From: DASVXQ01 sp036392615
Lineage (GTDB): Bacteria > Actinomycetota > CALGFH01
Direction of reading: 5' to 3'
NCBI GenBank assembly: GCA_036392615.1
Contig: DASVXQ010000229.1
Span: forward strand, 1 to 26,645
Length of the DNA stretch: 26,645 nucleotides
Shown here: positions 14,575-25,047 of the stretch, piece by piece
Numbering within the stretch: the stretch's first letter is position 1
Layout: each line of letters opens with the position of its first letter
Translations under genes and position numbers: made by a program
Notes under the pieces: generated by a model
What the model saw: only the letters and a program-made list of their open reading frames with translations
What the model was told of the DNA's origin: nothing
Databases searched by the model: none

Positions 14575-15633
14575 TCAGTACCAGTTGCCCGGCTCGACCA
14601 CGTTGCGCAGCGGCTCGCCGGCGAGGTAGCGGTGCAGGTTCTCGACGAAGCGGGCGACCACGCGTTCGTCCTCGTGCGGCGACAGGGCGGCGGTGTGCGG
14701 GCTGAGCAGCACGTTGTCGAGCTCCCACAGGGGGCTGGAGGGCGGCAGCGGCTCCTGGCTGACGACGTCCAGCACCGCGCCGGCGATGCGGCCCTCCCGC
14801 AGGGCGTCGACCAGGGCGTCCTCGTCGACCACCGCGCCGCGGCCGACGTTGACCAGGATCGCGTCGCGGCGCATGCGCGCGATCGTGGCACGGTCGACCA
14901 TGCCGGTGGTCGCCGGGGTGGCCGGCAGGCTCAGCACCACCGCGTCCGCCTCGTGGATGGTGGCGCCGAGCTGGTCCGAGGCGCGCAGCTCGTCGGTCCA
15001 CGGCGGCGGGGAGGGCGCAGGGGTGCGCTTGAAGCCGACCGTGCGCATGCCGAAGGCCTTGGCGAGCCGCGCGACCTCCAGCCCGATGCCGCCCAGGCCG
15101 ACCACGAACAGCGTCTCGCCGCGCAGCTCGCGGGTGGCGCGGCGGGCGCCCCAGGTGCGCGCGGCCTGCTCGCGCACCAGCCGCCGCACGTCCTTGGCGA
15201 TCGCCAGCAGGCCGAAGATGGCGAACTCGGCCAGCGGCACCGCGTGCACCCCGCCCGCGGTGGTCACGGTGACCCGCTGGAGCACCTCGCGCGGCAGCTC
15301 GGCGGCGCGGACCTGCTCGCCGGCGCCGGCGGCGGTGGCCTGCACCCAGCGGAGCCCGGGCGCCCGCGCGGCCGCGTCGGCCAGCCCGGCGGGCGACTCG
15401 TCCGGCAGGCCGTAGAGCACCTCGGCGCCGGCGAGCAGCTCCTCCCAGCGCGCCTGGGCGGCGGCGTCGCGCCGGAAGGCCGGGTCGCCGCGGTGGTCGC
15501 CCGGCCAGCGCTGCGGCGGGAGCAGCGACGGGTCCCAGGCCAGCTCGACCCGCGGGTCCGACTGCTCGATGCGGCGGGCCAGCCGCTCCTCGAGCGGCGT
15601 GGCCACCACCACCCGCACCTTGGGCGAGCTCAC
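14575..15633 (-). CDS. D-2-hydroxyacid dehydrogenase, NAD(P)-dependent
   Basis: A 352-residue protein of the D-isomer-specific 2-hydroxyacid dehydrogenase family. The nucleotide-binding fold shows VVGLGGIGLEVARLAKAFG with GxGxxG. The catalytic set is in place: Arg in ILVNVGRGAVVDEDAL, Glu in EPLPPSSPLW and His in LLSPHTAALSPHE. It reduces a 2-oxoacid or oxidises a D-2-hydroxyacid in the cytoplasm; glyoxylate/hydroxypyruvate reductase-like activity is possible, but the substrate cannot be read from sequence. It starts at GTG 15633, which overlaps the TGA of the PdtaS-like kinase gene by 4 bp (GTGA), so the two are translationally coupled. The functional reason for pairing with a kinase is not obvious. 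Confidence 0.88.
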   Translation of the reverse strand: MSSPKVRVVVATPLEERLARRIEQSDPRVELAWDPSLLPPQRWPGDHRGDPAFRRDAAAQARWEELLAGAEVLYGLPDESPAGLADAAARAPGLRWVQATAAGAGEQVRAAELPREVLQRVTVTTAGGVHAVPLAEFAIFGLLAIAKDVRRLVREQAARTWGARRATRELRGETLFVVGLGGIGLEVARLAKAFGMRTVGFKRTPAPSPPPWTDELRASDQLGATIHEADAVVLSLPATPATTGMVDRATIARMRRDAILVNVGRGAVVDEDALVDALREGRIAGAVLDVVSQEPLPPSSPLWELDNVLLSPHTAALSPHEDERVVARFVENLHRYLAGEPLRNVVEPGNWY

Positions 15634-17114
15634 TCCTGTTCCGCCTGGTCGCTGAGCAGCTCGGGCAGCTGCGGCGGGATGCTGGCCCGCGCCACGCTGC
15701 CGCGCTCGCCGGCGCGGGTGAGCGTGAAGCGGCCGCCGAGCTCCTCCTCGACCAGGGCGCGGACCAGCCGCAGGCCCAGGCCGCCGCCGGGCCGGCTCGC
15801 CGGCGACGGCGGCTCGGGCTCCTCCGGCTCCGGAGCCGGCTGGCCCTGGCCGTCGTCGACCACCTCGAGCTCCACGGCGACGCCCTCGATGTCGTGCAGC
15901 CGCACGGTCACCGTGCCGGGGCGGTTGCCGAGGCCGTGCTCCAGCGCGTTCTGCACCAGCTCGTTGAGCACCACCGACAGCGGCGTGGCCACCGCCGCCG
16001 GGACCCGGACCGACTCGGCCTCGACCACGATCCGCACGCCCTCGCTGCCCATCGAGCCCTCCAGCATGCGCACCACCCTGCGGGCCACGTCGCCCATGTC
16101 GACCGCGCCGCTGGGCTCCTCGGTGAGGGTCTCGTGCACCAGCGCGATCGAGGTGATCCGCCGCACGGACTCCTCCAGCGCGTCGACCGCCATGGGGTGG
16201 TCGGTCAGCCGGCGCGCCTGGAGGCGCAGCAGCGAGGCGACCGTCTGGAGGTTGTTCTTGACCCGGTGGTGGACCTCGCGGATGGTCGCCTCGCGGCGCG
16301 AGATGACCCGCTCGCGGCGGCGCAGCTCGGTCACGTCGCGGCACAGCACCAGCGCGCCGCGGCGCTCGGTCACTCCGCGCAGCAACGGGATGATGCGCAC
16401 GTCGGTGACCGCGCCCTCGCCCTCGATGTCGGACTCGATCGGCCGGCGGCCGGCCATCGCCTCGGCCACCAGCACCGCCACCCGGTTGGGCAGCGGCTGG
16501 CCGGGCGGCAGCGAGTTGGTGCCCATGCGGCGGAAGGCGGAGGTCGCGTTGGGGCTGGCGAAGGTGACCCTGCCGCTCGAGTCGAGGGTGATCAGGCCGT
16601 CGCCGACCCGCGGCGAGCCGATCATGCCGTGGGCCTCCTTGAAGGGGAAGGCGCCGCCGGCGACCATCTCCAGCAGTGCGTCGGCGGCCTGGAGGTAGGC
16701 GGCCTCCAGCCGGCCGGTGGCCCGCGCGGGCACCTCGGCCGCCTCGACGCTCAGCACCGCCACCACCTTGTCGCGCCGGCGCACCGGCACGGCCTCGACC
16801 CGCACCGGCTCGGCGTCGATGAACACCGCCTGCGGGGCGCGCAGGCGCCGCTGCTCGCGCCAGGCGCGCTCGACGAACGGGTGCCAGCTGGTGTCGACCA
16901 CCTCGCCGACCAGGTCGGCGGGGTAGAGCGTGCGGGCGGTGTAGGGGCGCATCTGGCCGACGATGCGGAGGCGGTCCTCGCCGGCGCTGACGAACAGCAG
17001 CAGGTCGGCGAAGGAGAGGTCGGCGATCAGCTGCCAGGTCGCCATCAAACGGTGCAGATGGTCCTCGGCCTCACCGCCGAGACCCTCCACCGGTGGCTGG
17101 GTCACGTTGCGCAC
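15630..17114 (-). CDS. pdtaS: PdtaS-like sensor histidine kinase (GAF-PAS-HisKA_2-HATPase)
   Basis: About 494 residues, close to M. tuberculosis PdtaS (Rv3220c). The GAF-like domain (about 15-150) has the PdtaS-type run WQLIADLSFADLLLFV and GQMRPYTARTLYPADLVG. A PAS domain follows (about 165-265; GDGLITLDSSGRVTFASPNA). The HisKA_2 phosphoacceptor box is EVHHRVKNNLQTVASLLRLQ, with H282/H283. The HATPase domain has NELVQNALEHG, VDDGQG and GGGLGLRLV. There is no transmembrane segment, so it is a cytosolic kinase. PdtaS phosphorylates PdtaR, an RNA-binding ANTAR regulator; a PdtaR-like gene lies just beyond gltB. The start is uncertain: GTG 17117, 17114 or 17105. A TANNNT hexamer (TACGCT, 17121-17126) sits so close that transcripts might be leaderless. 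It is divergent from gltB. Confidence 0.88.
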   Translation of the reverse strand: MRNVTQPPVEGLGGEAEDHLHRLMATWQLIADLSFADLLLFVSAGEDRLRIVGQMRPYTARTLYPADLVGEVVDTSWHPFVERAWREQRRLRAPQAVFIDAEPVRVEAVPVRRRDKVVAVLSVEAAEVPARATGRLEAAYLQAADALLEMVAGGAFPFKEAHGMIGSPRVGDGLITLDSSGRVTFASPNATSAFRRMGTNSLPPGQPLPNRVAVLVAEAMAGRRPIESDIEGEGAVTDVRIIPLLRGVTERRGALVLCRDVTELRRRERVISRREATIREVHHRVKNNLQTVASLLRLQARRLTDHPMAVDALEESVRRITSIALVHETLTEEPSGAVDMGDVARRVVRMLEGSMGSEGVRIVVEAESVRVPAAVATPLSVVLNELVQNALEHGLGNRPGTVTVRLHDIEGVAVELEVVDDGQGQPAPEPEEPEPPSPASRPGGGLGLRLVRALVEEELGGRFTLTRAGERGSVARASIPPQLPELLSDQAEQE

Positions 17115-17172
17115 CACCCAAGCGTATCGTCGGGCGGCCCTGAACCGCCGCTGAGCTGTCCGAATCGACCCG

Positions 17173-17201
17173 TTGACGGGTCGGACACATGTCCGTAACC
17201 T
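17173..17201 (+). promoter_or_regulatory. gltB promoter (SigA type) with palindrome in the spacer
   Basis: The -35 TTGACG (17173-17178) and -10 TAACCT (17196-17201, TANNNT) are separated by exactly 17 bp, so transcription should start near 17208. The spacer carries CGGACA-CA-TGTCCG (17182-17195), a 6-bp-arm inverted repeat and probable operator. A further TGTCCG lies at 17157-17162 and another at 17246-17250 region (CGTGTCCG). TGTCCGA (17157-17163) also pairs with TCGGACA (17181-17187), enclosing the -35. Confidence 0.6.
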
Positions 17202-17208
17202 CCTCGGA

Positions 17209-17265
17209 GAGCAACGGCGCTCGCCTTGCGGGCGCCGTTTCGCGTGTCCGAGACACCGTCGTCTC
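17209..17265 (+). promoter_or_regulatory. gltB leader: candidate ANTAR-target hairpins overlapping a terminator-like hairpin
   Basis: Hairpin P1 is GAGC (17209-17212), loop AACGGC, GCTC (17219-17222). Hairpin P2 is GAGAC (17250-17254), loop ACCGTC, GTCTC (17261-17265). Both six-base loops have A at position 1 and G at position 4, the known ANTAR-target signature. The left arm of a much stronger hairpin begins in the P1 loop: AACGGCGC (17213-17220) pairs with GCGCCGTT (17232-17239), extended inward by a T-G pair and 3 bp to a CTT loop and followed by TTT. P1 and this hairpin exclude each other, as antitermination would need. The P1 stem is short (4 bp), the linker is long (27 nt), and the predicted transcript start abuts P1. 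Confidence 0.4.
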
Positions 17266-17322
17266 ATCCTTGCCACCAATCCGGCGTCCGTCCCCGCGTG
17301 ACCTGCGATTGGAGGCGGAGGT

Positions 17323-21822
<4,500 letters not shown>

Positions 21823-21838
21823 CGTCGCACCCGCCGGT

Positions 21839-21859
21839 CGGGCGCGAGGCGGCCGCCCG
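21839..21859 (+). terminator. Hairpin between gltB and the ANTAR regulator
   Basis: CGGGCG / CGCCCG with a 9-nt loop lies 17 nt after the gltB stop, without a T-tract. It is a weak terminator candidate. A TANNNT hexamer (TACGGT, 21896-21901) downstream could be the -10 of an own promoter for the next gene, but no -35 was found. Confidence 0.3.
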
Positions 21860-21933
21860 GGGCTGGACTGGCGGCGTCGCGTTGCCGATCCTTGCTACGG
21901 TGCGGATGCGTTGGTCGTGGGGAGAGGAGCGAG

Positions 21934-22509
21934 ATGGCCCGAGTGCTCGTGGCCGAGGACGAGGTCCTGATCCGGGTGGACGTGGTGGAGACCCTGGAGG
22001 AGGGCGGCCACACCGTGGTCGGCGAGGCCGGCGACGGCGAGCAGGCCATCCAGCTCGCCCGCGACCTCGGCCCGGACCTGGTGGTCATGGACGTCAAGAT
22101 GCCGAAGCTGGACGGGGTCGCGGCCGCCAGGCAGATCGCCCGGGAGAACGGTCCCGCCGTGCTGGTGCTGACCGCCTTCTCCGACAAGGAGCTGGTCGAG
22201 GACGCCGCCGACGCCGGCACCATCGGCTACCTGGTCAAGCCGTTCCAGCCGGCGCAGCTGCTGGCGGCGGTCGAGGTCGCGCTGGCCCGCTCCGCCGAGC
22301 ACCGCGACCTCCAGCACACCGTCGAGGACCTCGAGACCAAGCTGGCCAACCGCAAGGTCATCGAGCGCGCCAAGGGCCGCCTGATGGAGCAGTTCTCGCT
22401 CACCGAGGACCAGGCCTACACCCGCATGCGCCGGGCCGCCATGGACCGCCAGCTCCCCCTGGTCGAGATCGCCCGCCGGGTCCTCGAGTCCCAGACCAGC
22501 TCCGACTGA
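21934..22509 (+). CDS. pdtaR: PdtaR-like response regulator with ANTAR RNA-binding output domain
   Basis: A 191-residue protein. The receiver domain (about 1-120) has the acidic pair in VLVAEDE, the phosphoacceptor D53 in VMDVKMP, the Thr in VLTAFSD and the Lys in YLVKPF. After a linking helix (DLETKLANRKVIERAKGRLME) comes the ANTAR domain (about 128-187), with the conserved AKGRLMEQFSLTEDQAYTRMRRAAM and EIARRVLES. ANTAR proteins bind paired RNA hairpins with A1/G4 hexaloops and prevent termination or alter translation. This matches M. tuberculosis PdtaR (Rv1626), the partner of PdtaS; the PdtaS-like gene here lies across gltB. The ATG at 21934 follows GGAGAGGAG. It is 111 bp after gltB on the same strand, so it may be co-transcribed or have its own promoter. 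Confidence 0.92.
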   Translation: MARVLVAEDEVLIRVDVVETLEEGGHTVVGEAGDGEQAIQLARDLGPDLVVMDVKMPKLDGVAAARQIARENGPAVLVLTAFSDKELVEDAADAGTIGYLVKPFQPAQLLAAVEVALARSAEHRDLQHTVEDLETKLANRKVIERAKGRLMEQFSLTEDQAYTRMRRAAMDRQLPLVEIARRVLESQTSSD

Positions 22510-22527
22510 GGCGTCGGCAAACGTACT

Positions 22528-22542
22528 TGCCCGATCCGGGCA
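22528..22542 (+). terminator. Short hairpin after the ANTAR regulator
   Basis: TGCCCG / CGGGCA with loop ATC, a perfect 6-bp stem, starts 18 nt after the pdtaR stop. No T-tract follows. Confidence 0.35.
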
Positions 22543-22593
22543 CTCCTGCCGGGGTAAGAACGGCTCATGTCGAGAGGCCTGAAGGCACCATCG

Positions 22594-22872
22594 ATGGCTC
22601 GGCCGCGTCAACCAGTCGTGCTTGACAGCGATGTCGTGTCGCTGTTGTGGCGATAGCAACTGCCAACCGAGCTGTACGAAGCCATGCTCGGCCGGACGCC
22701 GTTCATCACATTCGTGAATATGGCGGAGTTCTGGCGTGGAGTATGGCAGGCAGATTGGCCGCAGTCGCGGATCGAGGAGGGCCTTCGGTGGCTCAGCCGG
22801 TTCCAGCGGCTGCACTGCGACGGCGACGTCATTCTGGAGTGGGGCAGGCTCTCCGGCCTGGCAGGCGGCCCG
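22594..22872 (+). pseudogene. Degenerate VapC-type PIN-domain toxin
   Basis: The frame from ATG 22594 reads RQPVVLDSDVVSLLWR, an in-frame TAG (22654-22656), then QLPTELYEAMLGRTPFITFV, NMAEFWRGVWQADW, RWLSRFQRL and GDVILEWGRLSGLAGG. The order is that of VapC PIN nucleases: VVLDTD-V for the first acidic residue and F/VAELWRGA for the second. The stop after codon 20 cuts it, and the C-terminal part with the last acidic active-site residues (a D-D or N-D motif before WIAA) is missing. No VapB antitoxin gene precedes it; only 84 bp separate it from pdtaR. The segment is less GC-rich, with codons such as ATA, AAT and ACA, unlike its neighbours, which fits recent transfer followed by decay. Confidence 0.65.
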
Positions 22873-22893
22873 CACGCTCAGGGCGTGACGCAG

Positions 22894-23577
22894 TCAGCGG
22901 CGGTTGGAGGAGGGCTCGTGGTCGTCGGGGGCGTGGTCGAGGTCGGCGAGGGTGGCGGCCCGCTCGCGCCGGCGGCGGAGCAGGCGGTGGGTGAGCAGCG
23001 CCGCCGCGGCCAGCGTGACCGCGCCGAGGAGGACGTAGAGGGCGACCCGGCCCGCCAGGTGGTTGATGCGCTGCCAGCTCTCGCCGGCCAGGTAGCCGAG
23101 CAGCACGTGCGCGGTTGCCCACAGCGCCCCGGCGAGCGCGTTCCACAGCAGGAACCTCCGGTACGGGACCCGTGAGGCGCCGGCCAGGCCGGGCAGCAGC
23201 ACCCGGGCGCCGGCGGTCAGGCGGCCGACGAACAGGGTCACGCCGGTGCCGCGGTTGAGGAAGGACTCGGCGCGCCGCAACTGCTCCGGCTTGACCCGCC
23301 GGCCGATCGGCGTGGAGAGCAGCAGCCCGCGCCCGCGGCGACCGAGCCAGTAGCCGGCCGAGTCGCCGATGATCGCGCCGGCGACCCCGGTGGCGATCGC
23401 CGCCGCCAGCGAGATGCGCCCGCTGTGGGCCAGCACGCCCCCGAGCACCAGGGCGAGCTCACCGGGCAGCACCAGGCCGAGGAACGCGGGCGCCTCGAGC
23501 GCCGTGAACGCGAACAGCAGCGCGAGGGCGGGAACCCCGTGGAGCGACAGGATGCCCTCGACCAGCCCGCTCACCAC
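22894..23577 (-). CDS. DedA family membrane protein
   Basis: About 227 residues with several hydrophobic helices and DedA (PF09335) signatures: FLGLVLPGELALVLGGVLA (with the conserved acidic residue), GAIIGDSAGYWLGRRG, FLNRGTGVTLFVGRLTAGARVLLPGLAGASRVPYRRF and NALAGALWATAHVLLGYLAG. DedA proteins of the inner membrane are linked to lipid (undecaprenyl phosphate or phospholipid) translocation, membrane potential and drug tolerance. The C-terminus is a basic stretch (THRLLRRRRERAA) and an acidic/polar tail, presumably cytoplasmic. The start at GTG 23577 has GGAGG 8 nt upstream; GTG 23586 or 23574 are alternatives, and extending to 23796 would include non-protein-like sequence. It is divergent from pspC. 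Confidence 0.85.
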   Translation of the reverse strand: MVSGLVEGILSLHGVPALALLFAFTALEAPAFLGLVLPGELALVLGGVLAHSGRISLAAAIATGVAGAIIGDSAGYWLGRRGRGLLLSTPIGRRVKPEQLRRAESFLNRGTGVTLFVGRLTAGARVLLPGLAGASRVPYRRFLLWNALAGALWATAHVLLGYLAGESWQRINHLAGRVALYVLLGAVTLAAAALLTHRLLRRRRERAATLADLDHAPDDHEPSSNRR

Positions 23578-23683
23578 AGCGCCCACCTCCGATGCCCCAC
23601 CTTCGTCTACCTCGGCCGCCTCCCAGCTTTCCCGACCACGGGCGGGTCGCGCATCCGGGAAGACCCTGCTGGTTCCCCTGACG

Positions 23684-23715
23684 CATCGGGGGGAAGTGGA
23701 GGGACATCCCCGATG
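23684..23715. repeat. Inverted repeat between dedA and pspC genes
   Basis: CATCGGGG (23684-23691) and CCCCGATG (23708-23715) are perfectly complementary with a 16-nt spacer, in the 198-bp divergent gap. It could be an operator or a leader hairpin of the pspC transcript. No clear promoter pair was recognised here. Confidence 0.35.
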
Positions 23716-23775
23716 GCGAGATACCGCCCCGGGTGGTGCCATGGCGACGTGCCCGAAACCGACTGGAGAGATGGC

Positions 23776-23973
23776 ATGGAGTACTTTCGCCAGCAAGGAC
23801 TGGTCCGGCCCCGGCAGGGCCGCGTCATCGCCGGCGTCTGCGCCGGCCTGGCGAACCGGTTCGGGATCTCACCCTTCGCCGCGCGGCTGCTGTTCGTGTT
23901 CGCGCTGCTGATCCTGCCGGGCAGCCAGATCATCGTCTATCCGATTCTGTGGATCCTGATGCCTTCGGAATAG
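23776..23973 (+). CDS. PspC domain protein
   Basis: A 65-residue protein that is almost entirely a PspC (PF04024) domain: RVIAGVCAGLANRFGIS (about 16-32), then FAARLLFVFALLILPG and IIVYPILWILMP, giving one long hydrophobic hairpin or two short helices. PspC-domain proteins sit in the cytoplasmic membrane and take part in envelope-stress responses; stand-alone PspC proteins are common in actinobacteria. The ATG at 23776 follows GGAGAG at 7-nt spacing; an upstream frame exists but has no similarity. The TAG stop overlaps AGGAGG, a possible ribosome binding site for a following reading frame. Confidence 0.85.
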   Translation: MEYFRQQGLVRPRQGRVIAGVCAGLANRFGISPFAARLLFVFALLILPGSQIIVYPILWILMPSE

Positions 23974-23980
23974 GAGGCCA

Positions 23981-24202
23981 TTGACGGAGCTGCATGACCC
24001 GCCGCCGTCCGGTCGAACCGGTTCGGCACTGGAGCAGGCGCCCCCGCGGCCATCTTGCTGGTGGCCGCGGCGCTGTCGGTCGCCGCGCTTCCTCTCTGGC
24101 AGCGGCCACGCCTGCGGCGGGTCCTGCTGGCGGTGCCGCCGATCTTCAGGACCTGGTCTTCAACGAGACCTCGGCGTCGTCGGCAAATTCATCGTCGCCT
24201 GA
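23981..24202 (+). pseudogene. Possible frameshifted small membrane protein after pspC
   Basis: A TTG at 23981 with AGGAGG just upstream starts LTELHDPPPSGRTGSALEQ, which looks like a genuine N-terminus. The same frame then becomes implausible. A neighbouring frame reads APAAILLVAAALSVAALPLW from about 24040, a membrane helix, then RRVLLAVPPIF. The end of the first frame (DLGVVGKFIVA, stop 24202) again looks protein-like. Together this suggests one short membrane protein broken by one or more indels, either real decay or sequencing error. I do not recognise a family; it may simply be non-coding. Confidence 0.25.
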
Positions 24203-24215
24203 TCGTCCGCTGGGG

Positions 24216-24240
24216 CCGCTTCAGCCTTGGGCTGGAGCGG
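24216..24240 (+). terminator. Strong hairpin ending the pspC transcript
   Basis: CCGCTTCAGCC (24216-24226) pairs with GGCTGGAGCGG (24230-24240), an 11-bp stem with a single T-G wobble and a TTG loop. It lies after the pspC region and before the next promoter candidate. There is no clear T-tract. Confidence 0.5.
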
Positions 24241-24282
24241 TCGAACCATAACCCGGGACGCGACGCTCCAACCGGGGACTGT

Positions 24283-24308
24283 CGGTGTCGCATGCCGGAC
24301 AGACACCG
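24283..24308. repeat. Inverted repeat CGGTGTC / GACACCG
   Basis: Two perfectly complementary 7-bp arms (24283-24289 and 24302-24308) with a 12-nt spacer lie about 30 bp upstream of the ECF-type promoter candidate. It could be an operator; no known site was recognised. Confidence 0.3.
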
Positions 24309-24335
24309 CGTCAAGGGGACGGGTACACACAGCAG

Positions 24336-24361
24336 GGAACCTGCATCGCGGTTCCGGCGTC
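24336..24361 (+). promoter_or_regulatory. ECF-sigma type promoter candidate (GGAACC-N16-CGTC)
   Basis: GGAACC (24336-24341) and CGTC (24358-24361) are separated by 16 bp, matching the general pattern of extracytoplasmic-function promoters (GGAAC -35, CGTC/GTT -10). Transcription would start near 24368, about 29 nt before the ATG at 24397. The GGAACC also forms an inverted repeat with GGTTCC (24350-24355). Whether the ECF sigma encoded at 4949-5515 uses it is unknown. Confidence 0.4.
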
Positions 24362-24396
24362 TTGATAGGTAGCCGACGTTTCGAACGAGGGTGCAC

Positions 24397-24981
24397 ATGG
24401 CCATGCAGCCGATGCGGCCGGGGACGGCTCCCGCTGGACGTGCCACCGGCGCCGCGACCCCCCGAGTCCGGGGACGACACCAGACGGCGCCGCCGCGCCC
24501 CGCCCAGCAGGGGCGGCTGCGGCTGCTGCCGGGTGCCGGCGAGCAGGGGCCGGACGGCTGCCCGGTGGTGGTGTTCCTGGGTGTGGGCGACGACCGCCGC
24601 AGCCGCCTTGCCGCCGCGCTGCTGACGCACCGCGCCGGCGGGCGAGCCCAGGCGGTGTCGATGAGCCAGACCAGCGTCGACCCTGACCCGGCGGTGGTCG
24701 AGGCGGCGGCGGCGATCGGCGTGGACCTGCCCGGCTGCCGCTCGTGGCCGCCCTCGCCGGAGCTGCTGCGCCGCGCCACCGCGGTGGTGGTGATGGGCTA
24801 CGACAGCCAGACGCTCGACGAGCTGCCCCACGCCGAGGACTGGTTCATCGACGACCCGACCGGCAAGGACGCCGAGACGCTCGGCTACCTCCGCGACGCC
24901 ATCGACCGCCAGGTGCAGCGGCTGCTCGCCCGCGTCTGCGGCAGCGCCTCGCCGACCCCGCTGCTGCTCGAGAACGGCTAG
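24397..24981 (+). CDS. Low-molecular-weight phosphatase/ArsC-like protein without the catalytic Cys
   Basis: A 194-residue protein. A Pro/Arg-rich, disordered-looking N-terminus of ~55 residues precedes a domain with the order of LMW protein tyrosine phosphatases and thioredoxin-coupled arsenate reductases. The strand and P-loop VVVFLGVGDDRRSRLAAALL stand where the family has V-FVC-GN-CRS-MA. Then follow DPDPAVVEAAAAIGVDL, ATAVVVMGYD, and DWFIDDPTGKDAETLGYLRDAIDRQVQRLLA, which matches the ArsC-like W-L-DP-GK end. The P-loop Cys is Gly, so C-X5-R chemistry is impossible; the Arg and the DP Asp are kept. It may bind phosphate or a partner without turning over. The ATG at 24397 has GAGGG 5 nt upstream. 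An ECF-type promoter candidate precedes it. Family assignment is by eye. Confidence 0.6.
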   Translation: MAMQPMRPGTAPAGRATGAATPRVRGRHQTAPPRPAQQGRLRLLPGAGEQGPDGCPVVVFLGVGDDRRSRLAAALLTHRAGGRAQAVSMSQTSVDPDPAVVEAAAAIGVDLPGCRSWPPSPELLRRATAVVVMGYDSQTLDELPHAEDWFIDDPTGKDAETLGYLRDAIDRQVQRLLARVCGSASPTPLLLENG

Positions 24982-25047
24982 CCCCGACTCGGCGTCAGCC
25001 ACCCCACGCGTTCCACGCTAGCCCGCGCGGCGGGTGAGAATGGAGCG

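Noticed and set aside
17172..17177. GTTGAC hexaloop (stem CGACCC/GGGTCG) as a further ANTAR hairpin
   Set aside because: Loop position 1 is G rather than A, and the sequence is the gltB -35 region, upstream of the predicted transcript start.
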